Below are positions 21,263 to 32,960 of a stretch of DNA of 64,000 nucleotides, piece by piece. Made by a program: the position numbers and the translations under genes. The stretch is from Tanypteryx hageni (lineage: Eukaryota > Arthropoda > Insecta > Odonata > Petaluridae). Position 1 is the stretch's first letter. Every line of letters begins with the position of its first letter. The stretch is taken from positions 124,001 through 188,000 of the forward strand of contig CM054117.1 in the NCBI GenBank assembly GCA_028673005.1, read 5' to 3'. The notes beneath the pieces were generated by a model. It saw only the letters and a list, made by a program, of their open reading frames with translations, made no database searches and was not told the DNA's origin.

Positions 21263-22628
21263 CCCCCCCCAGCGTGTGCGACGTAGCGTTTGCATCCTCT
21301 CTTTCCCATGCCTCAAGCGTGTGCGACACACCGTATGCGTCCGAAATTTTCATTAAGTTTTGTTATCGCTACGGCTCTGATTTATGTGCTTTCAGAGAGT
21401 GAATATGCAAGCCAATGCTGTCTGCTTTCGTTCTGTGGTTCCTCGTTGTCTGTGTTTACGTGTTAGTATTTTTTTTTATTTTTTTTTTCTATCTCGGACC
21501 TGGCCGTAGCAGTGCTTACTTAGGCCCCTCAGGCCTCTATCTTTCGTGTGTTGCGTCTCAGACTTTCATAAGAGCTCTCATCTTCCTGGCTCTTATTTAC
21601 GATGCTTCGAGCTGATGGTCTAGGTTTCTTAGTGCCTGCGTTTGCGTCGGGCTTTTTTTTTTATTTTTTTTTTCATCTTGGATCTGTCCTTTAGCCGAAC
21701 CCCTATTTAGTTCACCATGGCTTGTAGCTCTCGTGAGTTGGCGGATTGGGAAGTGTTTTGGAGAAATAGAGTGAAAGTAGTGTAGATATATATTCTGAAG
21801 ATTCGAACGGATACTCTATTGATTCCAGTTCCGAAGAGGAATTGGAAGAAATAACTCACTCCACTGTGAATATTCAAGAGAATATTTGGGGAGATGTCGA
21901 CAGTGCTAACCCTCCTTGGCCTTTTGCGTGTGATTTAGTTGGAAAACCAATAGTGCAGGTTTTATCAACAGATGATCCCTTAAGATATTTTGAGTTATTT
22001 TTTTATGATCTAATTGCCCTCATAGTGGTTGAAACTAATCGTTACACGGAACAATTCCTTGCCCGCAAGAAAAATAAGATCACGTCTTAAAAAAATCGCG
22101 CTATCAAAAGTGGTTTGCTTTGCTAATGTTGATGGGAATCATTCAAAAACCAACTCTCAGAATGTATTTTAGTAGTAAACATATATTAGAAATGTCATTT
22201 ATTCCAAATGTAATGAGTGAAGAAAGATTTTATTTGTTGAGCAAATTTTTGCATTTTGTAGATAATACCGATAAAGACATTGTAAATAGAGATCCTATTG
22301 TATAAAATTCTATTCTGATTATTTGAAAAATAAATTCCATAAAATTTATATACCGGGTAAAGAAGTATGTGTACCAGACGCATCTGAACTACTAAACGTC
22401 GGAGGAGCAGCACATAGTAGAAATTGGATTGAAATAAATATATGTATTTATTTTTTATTATATAAAATGAACAATTTTAAATACGACATAATTTTTTGGA
22501 AATTTTTGAAATGATAATTAAAGTACAAAAAATATTAAAGTGAATGCATGCATAAAGTATTTTGTGCTTGCAAAAAAAAGTCACGCTGAGCGATTTAAAT
22601 GCCATAGATAAAAGTCTCGCTTGAGAGG
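21263..22628 (+). mobile_element. piggyBac-like element, deleted
   Basis: Flanked by TTAA at 21259-21262 and 22629-22632. The left end is CCCCCCCCAGCGTGTGCGAC with a second AGCGTGTGCGAC repeat 50 bp inside; the right end in reverse complement is CCTCTCAAGCGAGAC, an imperfect partner. The interior encodes a broken piggyBac transposase. The total length of 1.37 kb is short for the family, so much of the catalytic domain has been lost. Confidence 0.65.
21718..22440 (+). pseudogene. piggyBac transposase fragment
   Basis: An N-terminal MACSSRELADW is followed by an acidic serine-rich stretch (SIDSSSEEELEEI). Recognisable piggyBac sequence begins with FELFFYDLIALIVVETNRYT then EQFLARKKNKITS; after a frame change LMLMGIIQKPTLRMYFSSKH and EMSFIPNVMSEERFYLLSKF, then LHFVDNTDK. 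After further shifts only KLYSDYLKNKFHKIYIPGKE-like remnants are seen. The catalytic aspartate blocks beyond this are absent, so it is truncated and inactive. Confidence 0.82.
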
Positions 22629-22632
22629 TTAA

Positions 22633-22818
22633 CTCTACGTCTTTATATAACAGTCTTTTGCCATCTGGGAATGATAATGTTTCATTTGATAAAAAGTATT
22701 GTATTCACCAAGAATGTCTCCATTTTTTATGAAATAAACCATATCACATTAGTAAATTACTATAAGCATCGTATATTGGGATGAAAGAAATAGTAGCCTT
22801 GTATATCTGCGTTATTTT
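22633..22818. other. Spacer between piggyBac and CR1 elements
   Basis: AT-rich, no feature recognised; presumably Tigger-internal or another small insertion. Confidence 0.4.
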
Positions 22819-22913
22819 TACATCTACATCTACATCTACATTATACCCTGCAAGTCACCTTTTCGGTGGATGGCAGGGGGTGCAGTGCACCAAGGGTCCA
22901 TAGTTTTCCTACG

Positions 22914-25900
22914 TCATCTTTTTCTATTATGGTCTCTTATCGTCCTAGGGAAAAACGATCCTCTATATCGCTCCGTTCTACAATCAATCTCGCGAATCTT
23001 ATCATCACTGTCCTGCCTTCCGAAATACGTCGGGCTTCTGATAAGTCCTACTACCTCATTCGCTAGTCCCTCCGACATAAATTTTTCCAGTAGTTTAGTT
23101 CTAGCCTGCAGCCTACGTTCCTCTAACGATGTCCATTTCAGATTTTCTATTAATGATGTTACGCTTTGTTTACTATCGTAATTCCTCTTTACAAATCTAG
23201 CTGCCCTGCGCTGAACCCTTTCTATCTCGTTAGTGAGTCCCTTTTCGTAAGGATCCCACACAGCTGAAGCATATTCGACCTGCGGTCGAACCAAGGATAA
23301 ATAGCATAATTCTTTCACTTTTTCGGAGCTATTTCGAACTATTCTCCCTATAAAGGCCAGCTTTTTGTTAGCGGCACCTATCAATCGGCGAATGTGGGTG
23401 TCCCACGAGAGATCACGATGGATCGTGACTCCGAGGTATTTAATCGAGTCTGAAACTGGAATATCTACTCCGTCCAACGAATAATTATTATTCAACGAGA
23501 TACTCTTGGTTCTCCAGAAGTTGATGACGCAGCTTTTCTTTTGGTTTATCTCTAACTGCCATTCCTTACACCATGCAGAAATAGCTTCTAGGTCATTTTG
23601 GAGATACTGGTGGTCTTCCGGATTGCTTATTTCTCTATAGATGACGGTGTCGTCCGCGAAAAGCCTAATTTTATTTCTGACTACTGAGCTGATATCGTTT
23701 ATATAAATTAGAAATAATAACGGACCAATTACACTACCCTGTGGAACGCCAGAGACAACCTCCACTAAGTTCGAAGATTTCCCATCTATAACAACCATCT
23801 GCTTCCTATGATTTAAAAACTCACGGATCCAACTAACGATTTTAGAATTTACGCCTAAGGTTTCTAATTTCGTTATTAACTTCCTGTGAGGTACCTTATC
23901 AAAGGCTTTCCTAAAATCTAAGAAGATGGCATCGACCTGCGTATTCTTTTCTCCGCTTCTCAGTAAACAATTAACAAAAAGACCGAGCTGAGTATCACAT
24001 GACCTGCCTTTCCTGAAGCCGTGTTGACAATCATCTAACAATAAATTACTATCAAGAAATCGCATTATGTTGCTAACGAGTATATGTTCGAGAATCTTAC
24101 ACGATATCGAAGTTAAAGAAATCGGCCTGTAATTTTCTGGGTTCTCCTTGTCTCCGCCCTTATGAATTGGGGTAACGTGCGCTAACCTCCAGTCGCTAGG
24201 GACCTCTGCGCGAGAAATGGATTTCTCGAAGATAATCAGAAGAAAAGGTGCTATTTCTTCTGCTAATTCTTTTAAAACGTGAGCAGGAATTTCTTCGGGG
24301 CCAGTGGCTTTGTTATGTCTGATGGAACTTAATTGCTTTGCTATTCCCACCTCAGAAAATACTATATCGTCCATCAGCCCTCCCCCCCTTATTGCGGGTG
24401 CAACATGTACGCAATGGTCGCTGACGGCTGTGAATGCTTTTACAAAATGACCGTTTAACAGGTTGGCTTTCTCTACGCTATCATGAATAACGTCACCCGA
24501 GTCATTACGCAGGGAAGGTATTGTAGGGCCTCTACCTTGGACCTCTCTCACATAGGACCAAAACGCTTTAGGGTCCTCCTTCAAATAATTATTTAATACC
24601 TTATTCCGGAAGTTAGTAAAAGCCTCGCGCATAGTAGTTCTCGCTTTAGCGCGGGATTCCTTATACGTCTTAACTTTAGTTGCTCTATATTCATCGGATG
24701 ATGTAGACGGCATATTTTTTATTTTCACGTGGCATATTCTCTGACGCCTAAGCGCACTCCTAACTTGCTTATTGTACCAACGTGGCTCTTTATTGTCGAC
24801 CTTCGATTTATTTGGAATGTACTTATCGATACTCTCTAGCATTATATCCTTGAATAGTTTCCATGACGACTCAGCACCTGATCGTTCGGTCATATCACGG
24901 AAGCCAGGTAGTATTTCTCGTAGGCGCGACCTGAAGCTTGAAAAGTTTGCCCTAGCAAATATATAAAACTTTCTTTGAGGCTTGGGGTGCCTATCGATTT
25001 TCAACTTACACTCTGCATATACGGCCTGATGATCACTTATCCCATCTTCAATGGTGACTTTGTTTATTCTTTCTGGGACGTTAGTTGCTAATAAATCTAA
25101 TATGTTTCCCAATCGCGTTGGCTTTCTGACTAATTGAAGGAGAGAGTGCTCGCAGAATGTTTCGATTAATGCCTCACAGGATTCGCGTTCTTTACCTCTA
25201 GATTCGAAACATAGATTTTCCCAATCAATTGAGTGTAAGTTAAAGTCACCACCGACTATAACGATACCATCTTGATTTATCAGTCTAAGCTTTGATAATT
25301 GTTTCTCGAGACTTAAAATACAATCTACACCAGCGTTAGGTGTCCTGTAAAACGAGCATATGAACACCTTTTTGGAGCCATCTTTACCTATGCGGCACCA
25401 AACACTCTCGATATCCTCGTCACTTATCGGAATCTCACTGCTATCGTACTTATCGCTAACCGCTATGAAAACTCCCCCGCCCGATCTATTAGCGCGATCT
25501 TTTCTATAGACACGATAGTCTCTAGGAAATATCTCCTGACTCTGTATCTCATCCGTTAACCAACTTTCTGTGCCTATCACGACGTCGGCATGCAGACTGC
25601 GAATAACATGCTCGAACTCAGCAATTTTCCTACGGATGCTGCGACAGTTCAGTACGACGACGTTTAATTTATCACTATCACTTCGCATGCTAATTTCACC
25701 CTTGACTTTCTCTTCCACTCTAAAACTACATGCGCTCCCATCACAATCACTCCCACGACTGTATGGCGTCGCATCAAAATTGGAATTGCGACCCGTCGCG
25801 CCCTTAACGGAACATTCTATCAATGACCTATCGCGAAATTGGTGCTGCATGTCACGCTCGGTGTATGTTCTATCATTAGATAATCTTTCGGGATTCTTAT

Positions 25901-25934
25901 TTTCTACAAATGCATCGATTATCCCCTGACCCAA
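22914..25934 (-). CDS. CR1 ORF2: AP-endonuclease and reverse transcriptase
   Basis: A 1006-residue intact ORF. The endonuclease begins near residue 90 (LNVVVLNCRSIRRK) and has IGTESWLTDE, IVGGDFNLHSIDWEN and ISDHQAVYAECK. The reverse transcriptase shows PIHKGGDKENPENYRPISLT, CQHGFRKGRSCDTQL, AIFLDFRKAFDKVPH, SGVPQGSVIGPLLFLIYIND and the catalytic FADD in IRLFADDTVIYRE, then YLGVTIHRDLSW. This enzyme nicks target DNA and primes cDNA synthesis from the element's RNA in the nucleus (family knowledge). The ATG starts 26 bases after the ORF1 stop, so translation may depend on reinitiation. Confidence 0.94.
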   Translation of the reverse strand: MGQGIIDAFVENKNPERLSNDRTYTERDMQHQFRDRSLIECSVKGATGRNSNFDATPYSRGSDCDGSACSFRVEEKVKGEISMRSDSDKLNVVVLNCRSIRRKIAEFEHVIRSLHADVVIGTESWLTDEIQSQEIFPRDYRVYRKDRANRSGGGVFIAVSDKYDSSEIPISDEDIESVWCRIGKDGSKKVFICSFYRTPNAGVDCILSLEKQLSKLRLINQDGIVIVGGDFNLHSIDWENLCFESRGKERESCEALIETFCEHSLLQLVRKPTRLGNILDLLATNVPERINKVTIEDGISDHQAVYAECKLKIDRHPKPQRKFYIFARANFSSFRSRLREILPGFRDMTERSGAESSWKLFKDIMLESIDKYIPNKSKVDNKEPRWYNKQVRSALRRQRICHVKIKNMPSTSSDEYRATKVKTYKESRAKARTTMREAFTNFRNKVLNNYLKEDPKAFWSYVREVQGRGPTIPSLRNDSGDVIHDSVEKANLLNGHFVKAFTAVSDHCVHVAPAIRGGGLMDDIVFSEVGIAKQLSSIRHNKATGPEEIPAHVLKELAEEIAPFLLIIFEKSISRAEVPSDWRLAHVTPIHKGGDKENPENYRPISLTSISCKILEHILVSNIMRFLDSNLLLDDCQHGFRKGRSCDTQLGLFVNCLLRSGEKNTQVDAIFLDFRKAFDKVPHRKLITKLETLGVNSKIVSWIREFLNHRKQMVVIDGKSSNLVEVVSGVPQGSVIGPLLFLIYINDISSVVRNKIRLFADDTVIYREISNPEDHQYLQNDLEAISAWCKEWQLEINQKKSCVINFWRTKSISLNNNYSLDGVDIPVSDSIKYLGVTIHRDLSWDTHIRRLIGAANKKLAFIGRIVRNSSEKVKELCYLSLVRPQVEYASAVWDPYEKGLTNEIERVQRRAARFVKRNYDSKQSVTSLIENLKWTSLEERRLQARTKLLEKFMSEGLANEVVGLIRSPTYFGRQDSDDKIREIDCRTERYRGSFFPRTIRDHNRKR

Positions 25935-25960
25935 AACTGACCTACACCCTGCCCTACTCT

Positions 25961-26992
25961 CTAGCCTAAAAAATCCCTACTGTGCTCGAGAATCCTACTC
26001 GCTACTCTCTGAGCCGATTCGGGCGTGTAGTGAACACCAGAGTGATCCAGTGGTGCCCTGCACGATTCGATATTCGGTCGTAGGTCGACGAAGTCCACTC
26101 CCAAGTCCCGACAGAAATTCCACAGCCTTCGGTTCAGACCTTCAACTCTACTCCAAACCTCAGAACCGCGGTCAATCCTAGGGACTATACTGCAGACAGT
26201 AAGCCGCACATCGGAACCCGACTCCTCTCGGACACGAGCAACCTCAGAGGCCAAGTCCTTAAAAGAACTTAAAATCTCCTCGGACCCGCGCTTCGAGGCG
26301 TCATTAGTCCCAACATGGGCCACCACCCGCAGCCGAGAGCAACCTGTCGCCACTACCGCTTCTCTCACCGTGTTGGTCACTTGCGGCACCGTGCCTCCTG
26401 ATATACATCTGGAGAAGACCCGCTCTTCAACTCCCTCCCGGCGGGCACTGGATAACAGGGGTGCCATTACACGCCGAACGTTAGAGCTACCTAACACTAA
26501 CAACCCTCCCTTCCCAACCCGACTCCCCTTGGGCCCGGCCTCCATCGAAGAGACGGGAGTGGGTACGGGCGCAATGGCCGTGGAGTCGTCCTCCGACAAC
26601 ACCTCGAACCTATTACTGACAGGAAGCGAGTCAGCCGAAGCATTCCCAACTCCCTGCCTCCGCAGCACCACCCCACGATCTCCCCGAGTGGACACCACTC
26701 TCCACTCATCGGATTTCCCAGCCCGAGGACCCTCAGCCCGCGGTAAGGAGTCAGAGTCAACCCCGATCACTCTACCGGCTGCCGCACCCAGGCGAACCCG
26801 GGCCGTCAATTTGGCGCGGCGAGCTTTCAGGGATGACCCCGCACCCCCCACACGAACCAAGGCTGCCTCGGACCTTTCCACCCTCTGAAGGAGGTCCGCA
26901 ACCACCCTCTCCAGCTCCGTGATTCGAGCCCTCATGGCCTCGCAACCAGCGGCGCACAAGAAGGAGGAAACGGGAGTCCTCGGTGAAGCCAT
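25961..26992 (-). CDS. CR1 ORF1: coiled-coil protein with SGNH-esterase-like domain
   Basis: Starting at MASPRTPVSS (an in-frame ATG at 27046 exists but adds only 18 unconserved residues) the protein is 343 residues. It has an N-terminal heptad-like stretch (ARITELERVVADLLQRVERS), a basic/acidic linker, and a C-terminal esterase-like fold: LLVLGSSNVRR (block I), VVAHVGTNDASKR (block III), and LDHSGVHYTPES (block V, D and H). Esterase-bearing ORF1 proteins are established for the CR1 group and are thought to act as RNP chaperones. Block I reads GSSN rather than the usual GDSN. Confidence 0.85.
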   Translation of the reverse strand: MASPRTPVSSFLCAAGCEAMRARITELERVVADLLQRVERSEAALVRVGGAGSSLKARRAKLTARVRLGAAAGRVIGVDSDSLPRAEGPRAGKSDEWRVVSTRGDRGVVLRRQGVGNASADSLPVSNRFEVLSEDDSTAIAPVPTPVSSMEAGPKGSRVGKGGLLVLGSSNVRRVMAPLLSSARREGVEERVFSRCISGGTVPQVTNTVREAVVATGCSRLRVVAHVGTNDASKRGSEEILSSFKDLASEVARVREESGSDVRLTVCSIVPRIDRGSEVWSRVEGLNRRLWNFCRDLGVDFVDLRPNIESCRAPLDHSGVHYTPESAQRVASRILEHSRDFLG

Positions 26993-29900
26993 CCTAAACT
27001 TACCTAATTTATATACTAATGCAAAAGAGTTACAATATAAAAACAAAAGCTGAAATGGGATAAGGCTAAAGAATTTTCTGTTTAGGACTATGAAAGGTTA
27101 CTCATGTTCGTAGTCCAAAAGCAGAACTCAATAATTAAATACTATCATTATATATAGACGTTCCATGCATAAGAGCATATAATACACTAGTAAAAGGTGC
27201 TTGCATCATGCAAGCATTTCATCTAATTCATTTTTCAAACTGATATTTCATCATGAGAAATATTTCTTTAATTCTAAAGATTTATCTTCAAGAAAGGTTT
27301 TTTTTTCATTATGGAAGAATAATGGAGTAAAACTATCGCTTTTTTGGCAATTTTAGGAATATTATACTTTTCCCACATTAAGTTAATAATGCCACACATA
27401 TCAGAAAAATTTTAAATTTATAGTACAAATAAAAGTGAAATAACAATTATCTAATTGTTTAAATTTAAATAATTTTTAACGGACAAAATATCAACTTTAC
27501 GGATAAATAGAAATGTTTAGTTGTTTACATTGATTATCCTCTAAATAATATAAAGATTTCAGCTCCCTAACATGCGACCCAGTGTCTAAGCATCTATCTA
27601 GTTGTTTAAACTTTAAGAATATTTAACTGCCAAACAAATTAAAATATCAAAAATTGTATAATCCATATAAAGTTTTTCACGAATTCTAATAAAAAAAATT
27701 TCAACTCCGAAGCACATGAGGAAATACATAAACCTTAAAAATATGTTTATACAATTGCGACTTTTTAGCGGCCGCATTGTACCACTTTTTCAATATTTTC
27801 GTTTTTTATAGTCGGTTTTGCAAAAAATCCTACCTATGAAAAAAATTTCAAATCTCCAGCACATTTGGAAGTGCCTAAATATTAGTATCCTCCTATCATT
27901 CTATATAGACGTTTCTTACATAGGAGGAGGATATAACATACTAGTAGTTGGTGCTTACATACTGCAAGCATTTCATCTCAGCTTGAAAAAACATTCATTT
28001 TTCAGACAGATATTTCATCATTACAAATATTCTTTTAATTCTAAAGATTTCAACGTCGCAGCGAATTTTGTTTTTTCCCACATGTAAAAATTATAGTTTA
28101 AAACAATCCCCAAATATTGCAATTTTAAAAAATTTATACTTTCTCCATTATGGGGTACTAATGCTACATATTTTAGCCAAATTTTAAAGTTGTAGCATTT
28201 CTAGAAGTATAATAATATTTTTCTAATTGTTTAAATTTAAATAATTTTTAACGGCCGCCACATTTCATATATGGTAGAATTGAAAAGTTTATTTGTGCAA
28301 ATTTACTACTTTGTAAATAATTTGAAAATTTCAGCTTCCTAGCTCATCCCGTAGTACCTAAACAGTTATCCAATTGTTTAAACTTTAAGAATTCTTAACT
28401 GCCAAACAAACTAAAATATCAAAATTTGTATAATCCCTATTTCGTTTTTTTAAGAATTCTACTTAGAAAAAAAATTTCAACTCCGTAGCACATGCGGAAA
28501 TACAATAACCATGAAAATTTGTTTAAACAATTGCGAATTATTAGCGGCCGAATTGTTGCACTTTTTCATGATTTTCGCTATTTTTAGTCGTTTTCCACAA
28601 AATCCTACCTATGAAAAAAATTTCGAATCTCCAGCACATCTGAAAGTGCCTAAACATTAGTATCCTCCAGTTATCATTATATATCGACGACTCTTACAGA
28701 GGAGGATATAACATACTAGTAGTTGGTGCTTGCGTACTTCAAACATTTCATCTCACCTTGAAAAAACATTAATTTTTCAGACAGACAATTCATAATTACA
28801 AATGTTCTTTTAATTCTAAAGATTTCACCTCCGCAGCGATTTCCGTTTTCCCCAAATGTAACAATAATAGTTTTAAACAATCCCAAAATGTTGAAATTTA
28901 AAAATTTTTACACTTTCTCCATTATGGGGTACTAATCCTACACAATTTAGCAAAATTTTAAAGTTGTAGCACTTCTACAAGTCAAATAATATTTTCAAAT
29001 TGTTTAAATTTAAATAATTTTTAACGGCCGCCGAAATTCATGTTTGGTAAAATTGAAATGTTTTTGAGCAAGTTTACTACTATGTACATAACTTGAAAAT
29101 TTCAGCTCCATAGCTCATCCCGTAATGTCTAAACAGTTATCTATTTGTTTAAACTTTAAGAATTTTTAACTGCCAAACAAATTAAAATATCAAAATTTGT
29201 ATAATCCCGATTTCGTTTTTTTATGAATTCTAGTCATAAAAAAAAATTCAACTCCGTAGCACATGCGGAAATTCAAAAACCATGAAAATTTGTTTAAAGA
29301 ATTGCGAATTTTTAGCGGTCGCATTGTTGCAATTTTTCAAGATTTTCGTTTTTTCTAGTCGGTTTTGCACAAAATCCTACCTATGATAAAAATTTCGAAT
29401 CTTCAACTCATCTTGAAGTGCCTAAACATTTAGTATCCTCCTGTTATCATTATATATCGATGACTCTTACAGAGGAGGATATAACATACTAGTAGTTGGT
29501 GCTTGCAAACTGCAAGCATTTCATATCACCTTGAAAACACATTCATTTTTCAGACAGACATTTCATCATAACAAATGTTCTTTTAATTCTAAAGATTTCA
29601 CCTCCGCGGCGATTTCCGTTTTCCCCAAATGTAAAAATAATAGTTTTAAACAATCCCCAAATGTTGCAATTTAATTTTTTTTACACTTTCTCCATTATGG
29701 AGTACTAATGCTACACAATTTAGCAAAATTTTAAAGTTGTAGCACTTCTAATAGTCAAATAATATTTTCTAATTGTTTAAATTTAAATAATTTTTAACGG
29801 CCGCCGAAATTAATGTTTGTTAAAATTGAAATGTTTTTTTGTGCTAGTTTACTACTTTGTACATAACTTGAAAAATTCAGCTCCATAGCTCATCCCGTAA

Positions 29901-31129
29901 TGTCTAAACAGTTATCTATTTGTTTAAACTTTAAGAATTTTTAACTGCCAAACAAATTAAAATATCAAAATTTGTATAATCCTGATTTCGTTCTTTTAAG
30001 AATTCTACTTATAAAAAAAATTTCAACTGCGTAGCACATGCGGAAATACATAAACCTTGAAAATTTGTTTAAACAATTGCGAATTTTTAGCGACCGCATT
30101 GTTGCACTTTTTCAAGGTTTTCTTTTTTTCTAGTCGGTTTTGCAAAAAATCCTAACTAAGAAAAAAATTTCAAATCTCCAGCACATCTGGAAGTGCCTAA
30201 ACATTAGTAACCTCCTATCATTATATATCGACGACTCTTACAGAGGAGGATATAACATACTAGTAGTTGGTGCTTGCATACTGCAAGCATTTCATCTCAC
30301 ATTAAAAGAAATTTCAACATTACAAATAGTCTTTTAATTCTAAAGATTTCATTTCTGCAGCGATTTTCGTTTTTCCCACATGTAAGAATAATAGTTTAAA
30401 ACAATCTCCAAATATCTCAATTTTAAAAATTTTACACTTTCTTCATTATAAGGTTCTAATGCTACACATTTTAGCCAAATTTTAAAGTTGTAGCACTTCT
30501 AGAAATAAAATAATATTTTTCTAATTGTTTAAATTTAAATAATTTTTAACGGTCGCCGCAATACATATATGGTAAAATTGAAATATTTATTTGTGCAAGT
30601 TTACTATACTGTAAATAATTTGAAAATTTCAGCTTCCTAGCTCATCCCATAGTACCTAAACAGCTATCTATTTGTTTAAACTTTAAGAATTTTTAACTGC
30701 CAAACAAATTAAAATATCAAAATTTGTATAATCCCTGTTTTGTTTTTTTAAGAATTCTACTTATAAAAAAATTTCAACTCCGTGGCACATGCGGAAATAT
30801 ATAAACCTTGAAATTTTGTTTAAACAATTGCGAATTTTTATCGGCCGCATTGTTGCACTTTTTCAAGATTTTCGTTTTTTCTAGTCGGTTTTGCACAAAA
30901 TCCTACCTAAGAAAAAAATTTCGAATCTCCAGCTTATCTGGAAGTGCCTAAACATTAGTATCCTCCTGTTATTATTTTATATGAATATGAATGTTTTTTC
31001 AAGGTGATATGAAATGCTTGCAGTGTGCAAGCACCAACTACTAGTATGTTATATCCTCCTCTGTAAGAGTCGTCGATATATAATGATAACATACAACATA
31101 TAACAGGAGGATGGATGACTAGATGGCCG

Positions 31130-31240
31130 CAATATCTATTAGGAATTATTGTCACTTTTGCTTACAGTGTCTTGGGTTCGACTCCCGAGACCCCGGAATA
31201 TCTTCCATAAGTTAGCATGGGAAAAGGTTTTCCCAGTGTG
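31130..31240 (+). repeat. B-box-like module, partial copy
   Basis: Copy of the second half of the module at 3745-4110, with GGTTCGACTCC at about 31171-31181. Confidence 0.4.
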
Positions 31241-32629
31241 TAGACGAATCTAATAGGTTTAGGAAGCTGAAATTTTGCAGGTTTATAGAACATTTGTCAT
31301 AACCAATTATAAAAGTCGAAATTTTTAAAATTGTAAATTTTAGGGGTAGTTTTAACCCCATTCGAAAATTAAATTTTAATAATTTTTTGTACTATGGGAT
31401 GAGCTAGGAAGCTGCAATTTTCAAATTATTTACAGAACAGTGCATTTGCACAAATAAACATTTCAATCTCTCCATATATATATTGCGGCAACCGTTAAAA
31501 ATGTTTAAATTTTAAACAATTAGAAAAATATTATTTTACTTCTAGAAGTGCTACAACTTTAAAATTTGGCTGAAATGTGTAGCATTAGTACCCCATAATG
31601 GAGAAAGTGTAAAATGTATAAAATTGCAACATTTGGGGATTGTTTTAAATTATTATTTTTACATGTGGGAAAAACAAAAATCGCTGCGACATTGAAATCT
31701 TTAGAATAAAAAGAATATTTGTAATGATAAAATGTCTGTCTGAAAAATGAATGTTTTTTCAAGGTGAGATGAAATGCTTGCAGTATGCAAGCACCTTCTA
31801 CTAGTCATTATATATTGACGACTCTTACAGAGGAGGAGGAGGATATAGCAGGATACTAATGTTTAGGCACTTCCAGATGAGCTGGAGATTCGAAATTTTT
31901 TTCTTAGGTAGGAGTTTGTGCAAAACCTACTAGAAAAAACGAAAATCTTCAAAAAGTGCAACAATGCGGCCGCTAAAAATTTGCAATTCTTTCAACATAT
32001 TTTCAAGGTTTATGTATTTCCGCATGTGCTACGGCGTTGAAATTTTTTTTATTAGTAGAATTCGAAAAAAAAAACGAAATTAGGATTATACAAGTTATGA
32101 TATTTTAATTTGTTTGGCAGCTAAAAATTCTTAAAGTTTAATCTAATAGATAACTGTTTAGACATTACGGGATGAGCTAGCAAGCTGAAATTTTCAAGTA
32201 ATGCACAAAGTAGTGCATTAACACAAATAAACATTTAATTCTTTACATAAACATATTGCGGCGTCCGTTAAAAATGTTTCAATTTTAAACAATTGGAAAA
32301 ATATTTTTTCACTTCTAGAAGAACTACAACTTTAAAATTTCGCAGAAATGTGTAGCATTAGTACCCTATAAGGGTGAAAATATAAAATTCTTAAAATTGC
32401 AAAGTTTTGGGATTGTTTTAATGTATAATTTTTACAAAACGGAAAAACGAAAATTGCTCCAAAGGTGAAATATTTAGAATTAAAAAAATATTTGTAATGA
32501 TGAAATATGAAAAATGAATGTCTTTTTATCTTGAGATGATATACTTGCAGAGTGCAAGCACCAACTACTCGTCATTATATATCGATGTTTCTTACAGAGG
32601 ATATATATAACATAATAGGAGGATACTAA

Positions 32630-32960
32630 TGTCCAGCCCTAACTACAAGAGCTAGAGAGGTGAATGTTTTACTTTTTGTAGATATGATGGAGATACCTAC
32701 AGATAAAATAAGACTTCTCACCTAAGTGACATGAGTTCGACTCCCAAAATTGTTGCGTTTTTTCTTATAAGAAAAGCATTGCGCCATTTTAGTAAATTAA
32801 TTTTGGGCACTTGCCTGTAAGCTAGCAAAATGAAATTCTCAGTGTTGCTAGACAGCCACAATATCTATTAGGAATTATTGTCACTTTTGCTTACAGTGTC
32901 CTGGGTACGACTGCAGAGACACCGGAATATCTCCCATAAGTAAGCACGGGAAAACGCAAT
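32630..32960 (+). repeat. B-box-like module, full copy
   Basis: Copy of 3745-4110 containing AGTTCGACTCC and a mutated second box (GGTACGACTGC). Confidence 0.4.

Larger units (their letters stand above)
22819..27125 (-). mobile_element. CR1-clade non-LTR retrotransposon, apparently full length
   Basis: Two intact ORFs on the minus strand separated by 26 bases. The 3' end (left) reads ...GACTTGCAGGGTATAATG then three TGTAGA repeats, the microsatellite-like 3' terminus typical of CR1 elements. The 5' boundary is placed where satellite sequence begins. ORF1 and its leader are markedly GC-rich against the AT-rich surroundings. No TSD was identified. Confidence 0.88.

Noticed and set aside
26370..26957. 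Open frames opposite CR1 ORF1
   Set aside because: GC-rich antisense shadows of the 343-residue ORF1.
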